64,000 nucleotides of DNA from Solirubrobacteraceae bacterium. Its GTDB lineage: Bacteria > Actinomycetota > Thermoleophilia > Solirubrobacterales > Solirubrobacteraceae. Under the pieces are notes generated by a model. The model was not told the origin of the DNA and made no database searches. It saw only the letters and a list, made by a program, of their open reading frames with translations. Positions 51,674 through 61,098 of the stretch are shown in pieces. Positions within the stretch are counted from its first letter, which is position 1, and each line of letters starts with the position of its first letter. Where the stretch lies: the NCBI GenBank assembly GCA_016463765.1, contig JAEMQS010000007.1, positions 32,181-96,180 of the forward strand, written 5' to 3'. The position numbers and the translations under genes are program-made.

Positions 51674-52830
51674 GCCGGCGGGCCTTCGTCGTCGTCGCCG
51701 ATGCCGTGGGCGTCGGCGCGCTGCCCGATGCCGCCGAGTACGGCGACGCGGGCGCGAACACGCTCGCGCACGTGGCCGAGGCCGAGGGCGGGCTGCGGCT
51801 CCCGACGCTCCAGCGCCTCGGGCTCGGTTCGATCCTCCCGTTGCGGGGCGTGGAGCCCGCGGCGCCGCCCACAGCCGTCCACGGGCGCCTCGCGGCGGCC
51901 GGCCCGGGCAAGGACTCGACGACCGGGCACTGGGAGCTCATGGGCGTCGTCACGCCGCACCCGCTGCCCACGTTCCCCGACGGGTTCCCGCCCGAGGTCA
52001 TCGTGCACATCGAGCGCCTGACGGGCCACGCGCCGCTGTGCAACCGCCCGTACGACGGCCTGCGCGCGATCGACGACTTCGGCGCCGAGCACGTCACGTC
52101 GCGGGCTCCGATCGTCTACACGTCGCAGGACTCGGTGCTCCAGGTCGCCGCGCACGACGACGTCATCCCCGAGTCGCGGCTGCACGCGATCTGCGCCGAG
52201 CTGCGGGACGTTCTCGTCGGTGACCTCGCGGTCGGCCGGGTCATCGCCCGCCCGTTCACGGGCACCCCGGGCGCCTTCACGCGGACCGACGGGCGCCGGG
52301 ACTTCGCGGTCCGCCCGCCGGGCCGCTCGTACCTGCAGGCCGTCCAGGACGCGGGCCTGCCCGTCCACGCGGTGGGCAAGGCGTGGGACCTGTTCGCAGG
52401 CGTGGGCATCGACGTCAAGCATCCGGCGCCGACGAACGCGGCCGGGATCGCCTCGGTGAGCATGCTCGTCGACGCGCTCGACGAGGGGCTCGTGCTGACG
52501 AACCTCGTCGAGACCGACCAGGTGCACGGGCACCGCAAGGACACGGCGGGCTTCCATCGTGCGCTGCGCGAAATCGACACCGCTCTCAGCGGGTGGCTTC
52601 GGCGCATGCGGCCGGGCGACCTCCTGGTCGTCACGGCCGACCACGGCGTCGACCCCTGGGCCGATCACACGGACCACACGCGCGAGCACGTCCCGCTGCT
52701 CGCGGCGTTCGCCGGGGCCGGCGGCCGGCGTCACGACGGGGCGATGGCCGATGTCGGCGCGAGCGCGCTCGCGTGGCTCACGGGCACCGGGGATCCGGCG
52801 CTGCCCGGCACGTCGTTCCTCGTAGCCTGA
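51670..52830 (+). CDS. deoB: phosphopentomutase
   Basis: A 386-residue alkaline-phosphatase-fold enzyme that interconverts ribose-1- and ribose-5-phosphate (and deoxy forms). FVVVADAVGVGALPDAAEYGD at the N terminus holds a metal Asp; GANTLAHV has the catalytic Thr; GKDSTTGHWELMG near 80 and ETDQVHGHRKDTAGF, then VTADHGVDPW near 320 carry further Mn2+ ligands. The C-terminal HTREHVPLLA is also diagnostic. It salvages nucleosides. Its stop codon overlaps the -10-like hexamer of fpg. Confidence 0.95.
   Translation: MSRRAFVVVADAVGVGALPDAAEYGDAGANTLAHVAEAEGGLRLPTLQRLGLGSILPLRGVEPAAPPTAVHGRLAAAGPGKDSTTGHWELMGVVTPHPLPTFPDGFPPEVIVHIERLTGHAPLCNRPYDGLRAIDDFGAEHVTSRAPIVYTSQDSVLQVAAHDDVIPESRLHAICAELRDVLVGDLAVGRVIARPFTGTPGAFTRTDGRRDFAVRPPGRSYLQAVQDAGLPVHAVGKAWDLFAGVGIDVKHPAPTNAAGIASVSMLVDALDEGLVLTNLVETDQVHGHRKDTAGFHRALREIDTALSGWLRRMRPGDLLVVTADHGVDPWADHTDHTREHVPLLAAFAGAGGRRHDGAMADVGASALAWLTGTGDPALPGTSFLVA
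52823..52828 (+). promoter_or_regulatory. -10-like TAGCCT for fpg
   Basis: TAGCCT overlaps the deoB stop region and ends 7 bases before GTG 52836. Confidence 0.45.
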
Positions 52831-52835
52831 GAGGG

Positions 52836-53705
52836 GTGCCGGAGCTCCCCGAGGTCGAGACGATCCGCCGCCAGCTCGCCCCGAAGGTCGAGGGCCGGAC
52901 GCTGCGCGAGCTGACGATCCTCGACCCCAGATGGACCCAGCCGCTGGCGCCGGAGGCGGTCATCGACGCGCTGGCCGGCCGCCGCGTCGAGGCGCTCGAC
53001 CGCCGCGGCAAGTACCTCATCTGGCGCGCCGAGGGCGACATCCACCTGCTCATCCACCTGCGGATGACCGGCACCCTGCTGTGGGAGCCCGATGACGCGG
53101 ACGCCGCCCACGAGCGCGTCCGGTTCGATCTCGACGGCGGGCGCCTGTCGTTCTGCGACCCGCGGCGCTTCGGCACCGGCGAGCTGGCGATCGGCGGCCC
53201 CGCCCTGACGACGTTCCTGGACGCGCGCCTGGGGGTCGAGCCGTTCAGCGAGGACTTCACCGGCGCCTACCTGCGGGCGCAGGCCAGGGGGCGGCGGGCA
53301 CCGGTCAAGGCGTTCCTGCTCGACCAGCGGCGCATCGCGGGCGTCGGGAACATCTACGCCGACGAAGCGCTGTTCCGCGCACGGATCCACCCGCTGCGGC
53401 CCGTCGGGTCGTTGTCACGCGCGCAGTGCGACGCGCTGCGCGACGCCGTCGTCGCGTCCCTGGCCGCGGGCATCGACGCGGGCGGGGCGACGATCGACGA
53501 CTTCCGTCACGTCGACGGGGTCTACGGCGGCTTCCAGCACGACTTCCTCGTCCACCGGCGCCGCGGCGAGGCGTGCGACGTGTGCGGCAGCGAGATCGTG
53601 AAGTTCGTCGCCGCGGGGCGGGGGACCTACGTGTGCGAGACCTGTCAGCCGCGTCCGCGCGCGGCGCGGAGGACCCGTGCTCAGGCTGCGTCGGCGAGAA
53701 GCTGA
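52836..53705 (+). CDS. fpg: formamidopyrimidine-DNA glycosylase
   Basis: A 289-residue base-excision repair enzyme. PELPEVETIRRQL at the N terminus gives the catalytic Pro and Glu3. RRGKYLIWR has the catalytic Lys, FCDPRRFGTG and GVGNIYADEALF (near 170) are the helix-two-turn-helix region, and the end has a four-Cys zinc finger (CDVCGSE...CETC). It removes 8-oxoguanine and related lesions. GTG 52836 is required for Pro2. The C-terminal tail after the zinc finger is basic and overlaps the glutaredoxin gene antisense by 25 bases. Confidence 0.95.
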   Translation: MPELPEVETIRRQLAPKVEGRTLRELTILDPRWTQPLAPEAVIDALAGRRVEALDRRGKYLIWRAEGDIHLLIHLRMTGTLLWEPDDADAAHERVRFDLDGGRLSFCDPRRFGTGELAIGGPALTTFLDARLGVEPFSEDFTGAYLRAQARGRRAPVKAFLLDQRRIAGVGNIYADEALFRARIHPLRPVGSLSRAQCDALRDAVVASLAAGIDAGGATIDDFRHVDGVYGGFQHDFLVHRRRGEACDVCGSEIVKFVAAGRGTYVCETCQPRPRAARRTRAQAASARS

Positions 53706-53953
53706 CGCAGGCGGCCGCTGCGGTCAGCGGCGAGCGTCTCCTGGAAGCCGCCGAGGAGCTCGCCGCGGATGACGACCTGCGGGAAGCTCATCATGCCCGT
53801 GCGCTCGACCAGCTCGTGGCGTCCGGCGGCGTCCCGCTCGAGGTTGATCTCGGAGTACGGGACCTTGCGGGCGTCCAACAGCGCCTTCACCCGGGTGCAG
53901 AACGAGCAGCGGTCCGTGGTGTAGACGACGATGTCTGTGGTGACCTCTGACAC
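53681..53953 (-). CDS. glutaredoxin
   Basis: A 90-residue thioredoxin-fold protein. VVYTTDRCSFCTRVKALLD places CSFC at about residues 16-19; MMSFPQVVIRGELLGGF has the cis-Pro and GG motif. It reduces disulfides or mixed thiols, in actinobacteria perhaps with mycothiol. GTG 53953 has TATACT 7 bases upstream on the minus strand and no Shine-Dalgarno. It is divergent from recO, with overlapping promoter elements. Confidence 0.9.
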   Translation of the reverse strand: MSEVTTDIVVYTTDRCSFCTRVKALLDARKVPYSEINLERDAAGRHELVERTGMMSFPQVVIRGELLGGFQETLAADRSGRLRQLLADAA

Positions 53954-53960
53954 TTCACAA

Positions 53961-53966
53961 AGTATA
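53961..53966 (-). promoter_or_regulatory. -10 TATACT for glutaredoxin, shared with recO
   Basis: Minus-strand TATACT, the best -10 match in the window, 7 bases before the glutaredoxin GTG. Reading the other way, TATAGC (53963-53968) ends 9 bases before the recO GTG, so the two promoters overlap physically. Confidence 0.55.
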
Positions 53967-53977
53967 GCGGGCGGTTC

Positions 53978-54727
53978 GTGGGCGCTTCGCTGAAGACGGA
54001 GGCCGTGATCCTGCGCTCGCTGCGCTACGGCGAGGCCGACCGGATCCTGCACGTGTACTCGCTCGAACACGGCCGTATCGGGGCGATCGCGAAGGGCGTG
54101 CGGCGCGCGAAGTCGCGGTTCGGCGGGCGTCTGGAGCCCATCACGCGCAGCGCGCTGCTGCTGCACCGCGGGCGGGGCGATCTCTACACGATCACCGGAG
54201 CGGACACGGTCGAGGCGTACCGGCGGCTGCGCGAGCACCACGCGTCCCTGGACATGGCCGCGCGGGCGTGCGACGCGGTCGGACGGGTCTTCGCCGAGGG
54301 CGAGCCCCACCCGGCGGTCTTCCACCTGCTGTGCAACGAGCTCGCGCTACTGGAGGCCGACCCGGCGAACGCGACCCACGCCAACCAGCTGGCGTTCCGC
54401 CTGAAGCTCCTGGTCGCCGCCGGTCTGGCGCCGCAGCTCGGCTCCTGCGCGGCGTGCGGGGAGGCCGACCACCTGAGCGGCTTCTCGGGGGCAGCGGGCG
54501 GCGTCGTGTGCAGCGCCTGCGAGGCGGGCGCGTTCCCGCTCGGGGCCGAGGCGCATGGGTTCCTCACGGGCGCGCTCACCGTGCCGCTCGCCCACGCGCC
54601 CGGCGCGTCGGATCTGGCGCTGCGCCAGGCCGAGCGCGTGATCGCGTCCACGCTCGAGCACCACGGCGGCCTGCGCCTGCGCGATGCCGCGCCGCGCCGC
54701 AGCGTCGCCGCGCGGAGCCGTGGGTAA
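53978..54727 (+). CDS. recO: DNA repair protein RecO
   Basis: A 249-residue protein with an N-terminal OB fold (LKTEAVILRSLRYGEADRILHVYSLEHGRIGAIAKGVRR), a helical middle, and a zinc finger CAACGE...CSACE near residues 150-178. RecO helps load RecA on SSB-coated DNA and anneals strands. Length and motifs are standard. GTG 53978 is fixed by the OB-fold start. Confidence 0.93.
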   Translation: MGASLKTEAVILRSLRYGEADRILHVYSLEHGRIGAIAKGVRRAKSRFGGRLEPITRSALLLHRGRGDLYTITGADTVEAYRRLREHHASLDMAARACDAVGRVFAEGEPHPAVFHLLCNELALLEADPANATHANQLAFRLKLLVAAGLAPQLGSCAACGEADHLSGFSGAAGGVVCSACEAGAFPLGAEAHGFLTGALTVPLAHAPGASDLALRQAERVIASTLEHHGGLRLRDAAPRRSVAARSRG

Positions 54728-54730
54728 CAT
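54725..54730 (+). promoter_or_regulatory. -10-like TAACAT for ppdK
   Basis: TAACAT overlaps the recO stop and ends 7 bases before GTG 54738; no Shine-Dalgarno. Confidence 0.5.
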
Positions 54731-54737
54731 CGCCCGC

Positions 54738-57398
<2,661 letters not shown>

Positions 57399-57404
57399 CA
57401 CAGT

Positions 57405-57432
57405 GGTAACTGGTGACACCAGTCGGCGGTTG
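57405..57432 (+). promoter_or_regulatory. promoter-like GGTAAC-N17-GGTTG before the first RTX gene
   Basis: GGTAAC (57405-57410) and GGTTG (57428-57432) are 17 bases apart; the same pair recurs with 16 bases before the second RTX gene. This resembles an alternative (ECF-like) sigma promoter. The palindrome ACTGGTG-A-CACCAGT (57409-57423) lies between the boxes and may be an operator. Confidence 0.45.
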
Positions 57433-57454
57433 GGCCTCCCGACAAGGCCAACCG
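57427..57454 (+). promoter_or_regulatory. leader hairpin of the first RTX gene
   Basis: CGGTTGGGCCT pairs with AGGCCAACCG apart from one bulged G, around a 7-base loop. The AAGGAG ribosome site follows 7 bases later, leaving it exposed. It could stabilise the mRNA 5' end or act as a weak terminator. Confidence 0.4.
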
Positions 57455-57477
57455 ACCGACCAAAGGAGTCGCCTGTC

Positions 57478-58617
57478 ATGTTTTCCAATACCACCCGCCG
57501 CGTTGCCATCAGCGCCGCAACCGCCCTCACCGCCCTGAGCTTCGGCATGGCCGAAGCGAACGCCGCGACCGTGGGGCGCATGCTCGGCCCCGACCTCAAC
57601 GAGGCGGGCAACGACAAGGTCCAGTACAACGCCGGCAGCGGCGCGAACGACCTGAAGATCTCCCGCTCGGGCAGCTCGATCACCTTCGAGGACCCGACCG
57701 AGACGATCACGCCCACCGATGCATGGTGCGCGAAGTTCAACGACCACAAGGTGACGTGCTACTCACAGCCCGGGTTCATCTCCGGGATGATCGGCTCGGT
57801 CCAGGCCTACATGGACGAGGGCGACGATCATGTCGTCGTCGACGTGGAGAGCGGCATCGGGGTCATGGTCTCCGGCGAGGAGGGCGAGGACACGCTGGAG
57901 AGCGGCGCCGCCGGGCACCTGTTCTTCGGCGGCGATGACGGTGACACGCTCATCGGCGGTGGCGGCGACGACCAGATCTACGGCGACGGCGGCAGCGACA
58001 CCATCACCGGCGGTGCCGGGGTCGACGACCTCAACGGCGGCGCGGGTGCGGATGAGCTGTTCGCCAAGGACGGCGAGGTCGACGACGTGAGCTGTGGCAC
58101 CGCCATGGACAGCGCAGAGCTCGACGCCGGGGACGTGCGCTCGTCGTGCGAGATCGTGACGGGCATCCAGCTCGCTCCTCCGCCGGCGCCGCAGGATCCG
58201 CCCGCTGCCGACCAGCCGCAGGCGCCGGTGCCCCCGGCTGACGGCGGCGCTCCGGCCGCTGAGGCTCCGGCTCCGGCTCCGGTCGCGACGCCCGCTCCGG
58301 CGGTCGCCGTCCGCAAGCTGACCGTCGGCGTCAAGACGCTGAAGCTGACCCGCAACGGCCGTCTGGTCGTCCGCGTGAGCTGCCCGAAGACGGCGGTCGG
58401 CACCTGCCGTGTCGCCCTGTCGGGCCGCGGGGTCGCCAAGCGCACCGTGTCGGTGAAGGCGGGCACGAGCAAGACGGTGACGCTGAAGCTGACCGGCGCG
58501 TCCAAGCGGGCCGCGAAGCGCAGCAAGCGCGTCTCCATCGCTCTGGCGGTCGGCATGAGCGACGCGCAGGTCAAGGGCCAGACGCGCAAGGTGAAGGTGG
58601 TCCGCCGCGCGCGCTGA
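57478..58617 (+). CDS. secreted RTX-repeat calcium-binding protein A
   Basis: A 379-residue protein. A signal peptide (1-29, ending ANA) is followed by a conserved N-terminal beta region (ATVGRMLGPDLNEAGNDKV). About six nonapeptide RTX repeats (GGDDGDTLIGGGGDDQIYG and onward, residues 150-200) would bind Ca2+ as a parallel beta-roll. A disulfide loop near 205-225, an Ala/Pro linker (230-278), and a basic C-terminal beta domain (LTRNGRLVVRVSCPKTAVG) follow. No T1SS gene and no RTX export tail are seen, so it uses the Sec route. ATG 57478 has AAGGAG. It is paralogous to the next gene. Confidence 0.87.
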   Translation: MFSNTTRRVAISAATALTALSFGMAEANAATVGRMLGPDLNEAGNDKVQYNAGSGANDLKISRSGSSITFEDPTETITPTDAWCAKFNDHKVTCYSQPGFISGMIGSVQAYMDEGDDHVVVDVESGIGVMVSGEEGEDTLESGAAGHLFFGGDDGDTLIGGGGDDQIYGDGGSDTITGGAGVDDLNGGAGADELFAKDGEVDDVSCGTAMDSAELDAGDVRSSCEIVTGIQLAPPPAPQDPPAADQPQAPVPPADGGAPAAEAPAPAPVATPAPAVAVRKLTVGVKTLKLTRNGRLVVRVSCPKTAVGTCRVALSGRGVAKRTVSVKAGTSKTVTLKLTGASKRAAKRSKRVSIALAVGMSDAQVKGQTRKVKVVRRAR

Positions 58618-58643
58618 TCCCGATCCCCATCCACGCAGGACAC

Positions 58644-58673
58644 GCGAGGCCCCGGTGCAGACCGGGGCCTCGC
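58644..58673 (+). terminator. strong intrinsic terminator after RTX gene A
   Basis: Perfect 13-bp stem GCGAGGCCCCGGT / ACCGGGGCCTCGC with loop GCAG, 26 bases after the stop, followed by GCCGTTGTGT. Separates the two RTX transcripts. Confidence 0.8.
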
Positions 58674-58700
58674 GCCGTTGTGTCGCATGGCCGACAGAGC

Positions 58701-58727
58701 GGTAACGCGGCGCGCGGCGGGCGGTTG
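58701..58727 (+). promoter_or_regulatory. promoter-like GGTAAC-N16-GGTTG before the second RTX gene
   Basis: GGTAAC (58701-58706) and GGTTG (58723-58727), preceded by GACAGAG, match the element before RTX gene A (there preceded by GACACAG). A tract of ACCG tetramers (58739-58756) separates it from the GGGGAG ribosome site. Confidence 0.45.
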
Positions 58728-58771
58728 ACCGGACGTACCGACCGACCGACCGACCGCAGGGGAGAAGCTTC

Positions 58772-59968
58772 ATGTCCATCATCACCACCCGCCGCCGATT
58801 CACCGCCACGGTGCTGTCCGCCGCCATCGGCGTCACCGCGTTCGGCGCGGCGGACGCCTCGGCGGCGACCGTCGGGCGCATCCTCGGTGCCGACGTCGAC
58901 CAGCCCGGCAACACCAAGGTGGTCTACACGGGCGGCGCCGGTGCGAGCGCCCTGGAGATCACGAGCGTCCAGGGCATCGTCACCTTCAAGGACGACCACG
59001 AGAAGATCGTGCCGACCGACGCGACGTGCGAAGCCGTCACCGCGTACGAGGTGCAATGCAACTCGTACGACGGCAAGGTCTCCGGCCTCATCGGCGAGGT
59101 CGTCTACGACGGGGGTGACGGCGATGACGACGTCTCCTTCTACACCGACCGCGGCGTGGTGGCCGACGGCGGCACGGGTGACGACACGCTGCGCAGCAAC
59201 AACACCGCCCACACGCTGATGGGCGGCGAAGACGACGACACCCTGATCGGCAACGGCGGCGGCGACACACTGTGGGGCGACGCCGGGAACGACACGATCT
59301 CCGGCGGAGACGGCAACGACGACATCCGCGGCAACGCGGGCGTGGACACGATCGACGGCGGCACCGGCCTGGACAAGCTCAAGGGCGACGCCGGCGTCGA
59401 CACCATCCTCGCCAAGGACGGGGAGAAGGACAGCATCAGCTGCGGCCTGAGCGGCGGCACCGTGACCGCCGACGCGATCGACAGCGTCGCGTTCGACTGC
59501 AACGTCCCGGATGTCGGCCTGCAGCAGGTTCCGCCGAAGCCGCAGCCGCCGGCGCCCCCGGCTCCCGAGGACGTCCCGGCGGACGCTCCGGCTGACGCGC
59601 CTGTGACTGCCCCGTCCAGCGCGCCGGTGCCCGTCGCCACGCCCACGACGACCGTCCGCGTCACCGGTCCGCGCATCGCACTCGGGCGCGCCCGCGTGAC
59701 GCGAGGCGGCCGCCTCATCGTGCCGGTCACGTGCCCGAAGTCGGCTGCGGGCTCGTGCCGTGCCGTGCTCTCCGGCCGTGGTGTGGCGCTGCGCCGGGTC
59801 ACCGTGCCGCGCGGGTCGACCCGCAAGGTGACCCTGAAGCTGGCCGCTCGCCAGCGCGGGCTGGCCAAGCGGTCCAAGACGGTGAAGCTGACGCTGCTGG
59901 CCGTCGCCCGCGACGACGCGGGGACCGGCGCGGCGGTGACGGCCCGGATCGCGCGCCGGGCGTCCTAG
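58772..59968 (+). CDS. secreted RTX-repeat calcium-binding protein B
   Basis: A 398-residue paralogue of the preceding protein, with the same layout. A signal peptide ends ASA (residue 31), then ATVGRILGADVDQPGNTKV. RTX repeats lie at about 145-215 (GGEDDDTLIGNGGGDTLWG, DAGNDTISGGDGNDDIRG), with one or two more copies than protein A. A Cys pair flanks the repeat end, a Pro/Ala linker spans 250-290, and a basic beta domain (VTRGGRLIVPVTCPKSAAG) ends it. Probably a Ca2+-stabilised surface or matrix protein. It has its own promoter-like element and ribosome site GGGGAG. Confidence 0.87.
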   Translation: MSIITTRRRFTATVLSAAIGVTAFGAADASAATVGRILGADVDQPGNTKVVYTGGAGASALEITSVQGIVTFKDDHEKIVPTDATCEAVTAYEVQCNSYDGKVSGLIGEVVYDGGDGDDDVSFYTDRGVVADGGTGDDTLRSNNTAHTLMGGEDDDTLIGNGGGDTLWGDAGNDTISGGDGNDDIRGNAGVDTIDGGTGLDKLKGDAGVDTILAKDGEKDSISCGLSGGTVTADAIDSVAFDCNVPDVGLQQVPPKPQPPAPPAPEDVPADAPADAPVTAPSSAPVPVATPTTTVRVTGPRIALGRARVTRGGRLIVPVTCPKSAAGSCRAVLSGRGVALRRVTVPRGSTRKVTLKLAARQRGLAKRSKTVKLTLLAVARDDAGTGAAVTARIARRAS

Positions 59969-59977
59969 ACGTCCGCA

Positions 59978-60026
59978 GGGGTGAGGGCGAATTCGTCACA
60001 GGGTGTCACGAATTCGCCCACACCCC
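59978..60026. repeat. 49-bp near-perfect palindrome
   Basis: GGGGTG-A-GGGCGAATTCGT (59978-59996) is the reverse complement of 60008-60026 except for one A/A mismatch. Inside, a C/C mismatch and ACA/TGT pairs leave a 3-base loop. As RNA it would be a 22-bp hairpin. It sits 9 bases after RTX gene B and 43 bases before dgt. It may be a bidirectional terminator, an operator or a mobile palindromic element; no T-tract follows. Confidence 0.8.
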
Positions 60027-60069
60027 GGTGATCAGGTGTTCCGCGAGACAGCCCTGCGAGAATCGGTCC

Positions 60070-61098
60070 ATGGCCACGGAGCTCTCCACCGGCGCGGTCG
60101 CCGCCGCCTTCCACGAGCGTCAGCGCTCCCGGGAGGCTGCGCGGCTGTCGGCCCTCGCGTGCCCGTCCTACCCGGCGGACCGCGTGCGCGAGGAACCCGA
60201 CTGCGGCCTGCGCACCCCGATCCAGCGCGACCGCGACCGGATCGTCCACAGCAAGGCCTTCCGGCGGCTGAAGCACAAGACCCAGGTGTTCGTCGCGCCC
60301 GCCGGCGATCACTTCCGCACCCGGCTGACCCACACGCTCGAGGTCACGGGGATCGCGCGGACGGTCGCGCGGGCGCTGGACCTCAACGAGGATCTCGTCG
60401 AGGCGATCGGCCTGGGCCACGACCTCGGCCACCCGCCGTTCGGGCACATCGGCGAGGCGGTGCTCGACACGTGCCTGCGCGAGTACGACGGCCGGTCGTT
60501 CCGGCACTTCGAGCACTCCCTGCGGGTCGTCACGGTGCTCGAGCCGCTGAACCTCAACGCGTCGGTCCGCGACGGGATCCTGAGCCACAGCGGACGTTCG
60601 CCGCAGCCGAAGACGCTGGAGGGGCGCATCGTGCGCCTCGTCGACCGCATCGCCTACCTCAACCACGACATCGACGACGCGATCCGCGCCGGGGTGCTCG
60701 ACGAGCGCGCGCTGCCGGCGGGGCCGATCGCGCTGCTCGGCTCCACGGGCTCACAGCGGATCGACACGCTTGTCCACGACCTCGTCGAGCACAGCGAGGA
60801 GGCCGGGGACATCGTCCAGGGCGCCCAGGCCGCCGTCGAGATGGACGCGCTGCGCGACTTCATGTTCTCCGAGGTCTACCTGGGGGAGCCGGCGCGGCGC
60901 GAACACGCGAAGATCGAGACCGTGCTGCGCGGGCTGTGGACTCACTACCTCGAGGATCCCGACCGGATCCCGGACGACGGCGGCATCGCGGGCGCCGATC
61001 CGGCGCAGCGCGTCGTCGACTACCTCGCGGGGATGACCGACCGGTTCGCGGTGGCCGCGTTCGAGGCGTTCTTCGTCCCGCGCGGGTTCGAGGCCTGA
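60070..61098 (+). CDS. dgt: deoxyguanosinetriphosphate triphosphohydrolase-like protein
   Basis: A 342-residue HD-domain hydrolase. RIVHSKAFRRLKHKTQVFVAP near residue 57 is the substrate block. HTLEVTGIARTVARAL, GLGHDLGHPPFGHIGE near 117 and the later AYLNHDIDDAIRAG near 197 complete the H...HD...D metal set. It hydrolyses dNTPs to deoxynucleosides and triphosphate, or acts on related substrates. It precedes dnaG with overlapping stop/start (TGATG), a common arrangement in actinobacteria that links dNTP pools and replication. Confidence 0.93.
   Translation: MATELSTGAVAAAFHERQRSREAARLSALACPSYPADRVREEPDCGLRTPIQRDRDRIVHSKAFRRLKHKTQVFVAPAGDHFRTRLTHTLEVTGIARTVARALDLNEDLVEAIGLGHDLGHPPFGHIGEAVLDTCLREYDGRSFRHFEHSLRVVTVLEPLNLNASVRDGILSHSGRSPQPKTLEGRIVRLVDRIAYLNHDIDDAIRAGVLDERALPAGPIALLGSTGSQRIDTLVHDLVEHSEEAGDIVQGAQAAVEMDALRDFMFSEVYLGEPARREHAKIETVLRGLWTHYLEDPDRIPDDGGIAGADPAQRVVDYLAGMTDRFAVAAFEAFFVPRGFEA

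Noticed and set aside
58739..58756. ACCG tandem tetramers as a phase-variation repeat
   Set aside because: Only about four copies, outside coding sequence and not clearly placed between promoter boxes; slippage control is unlikely.
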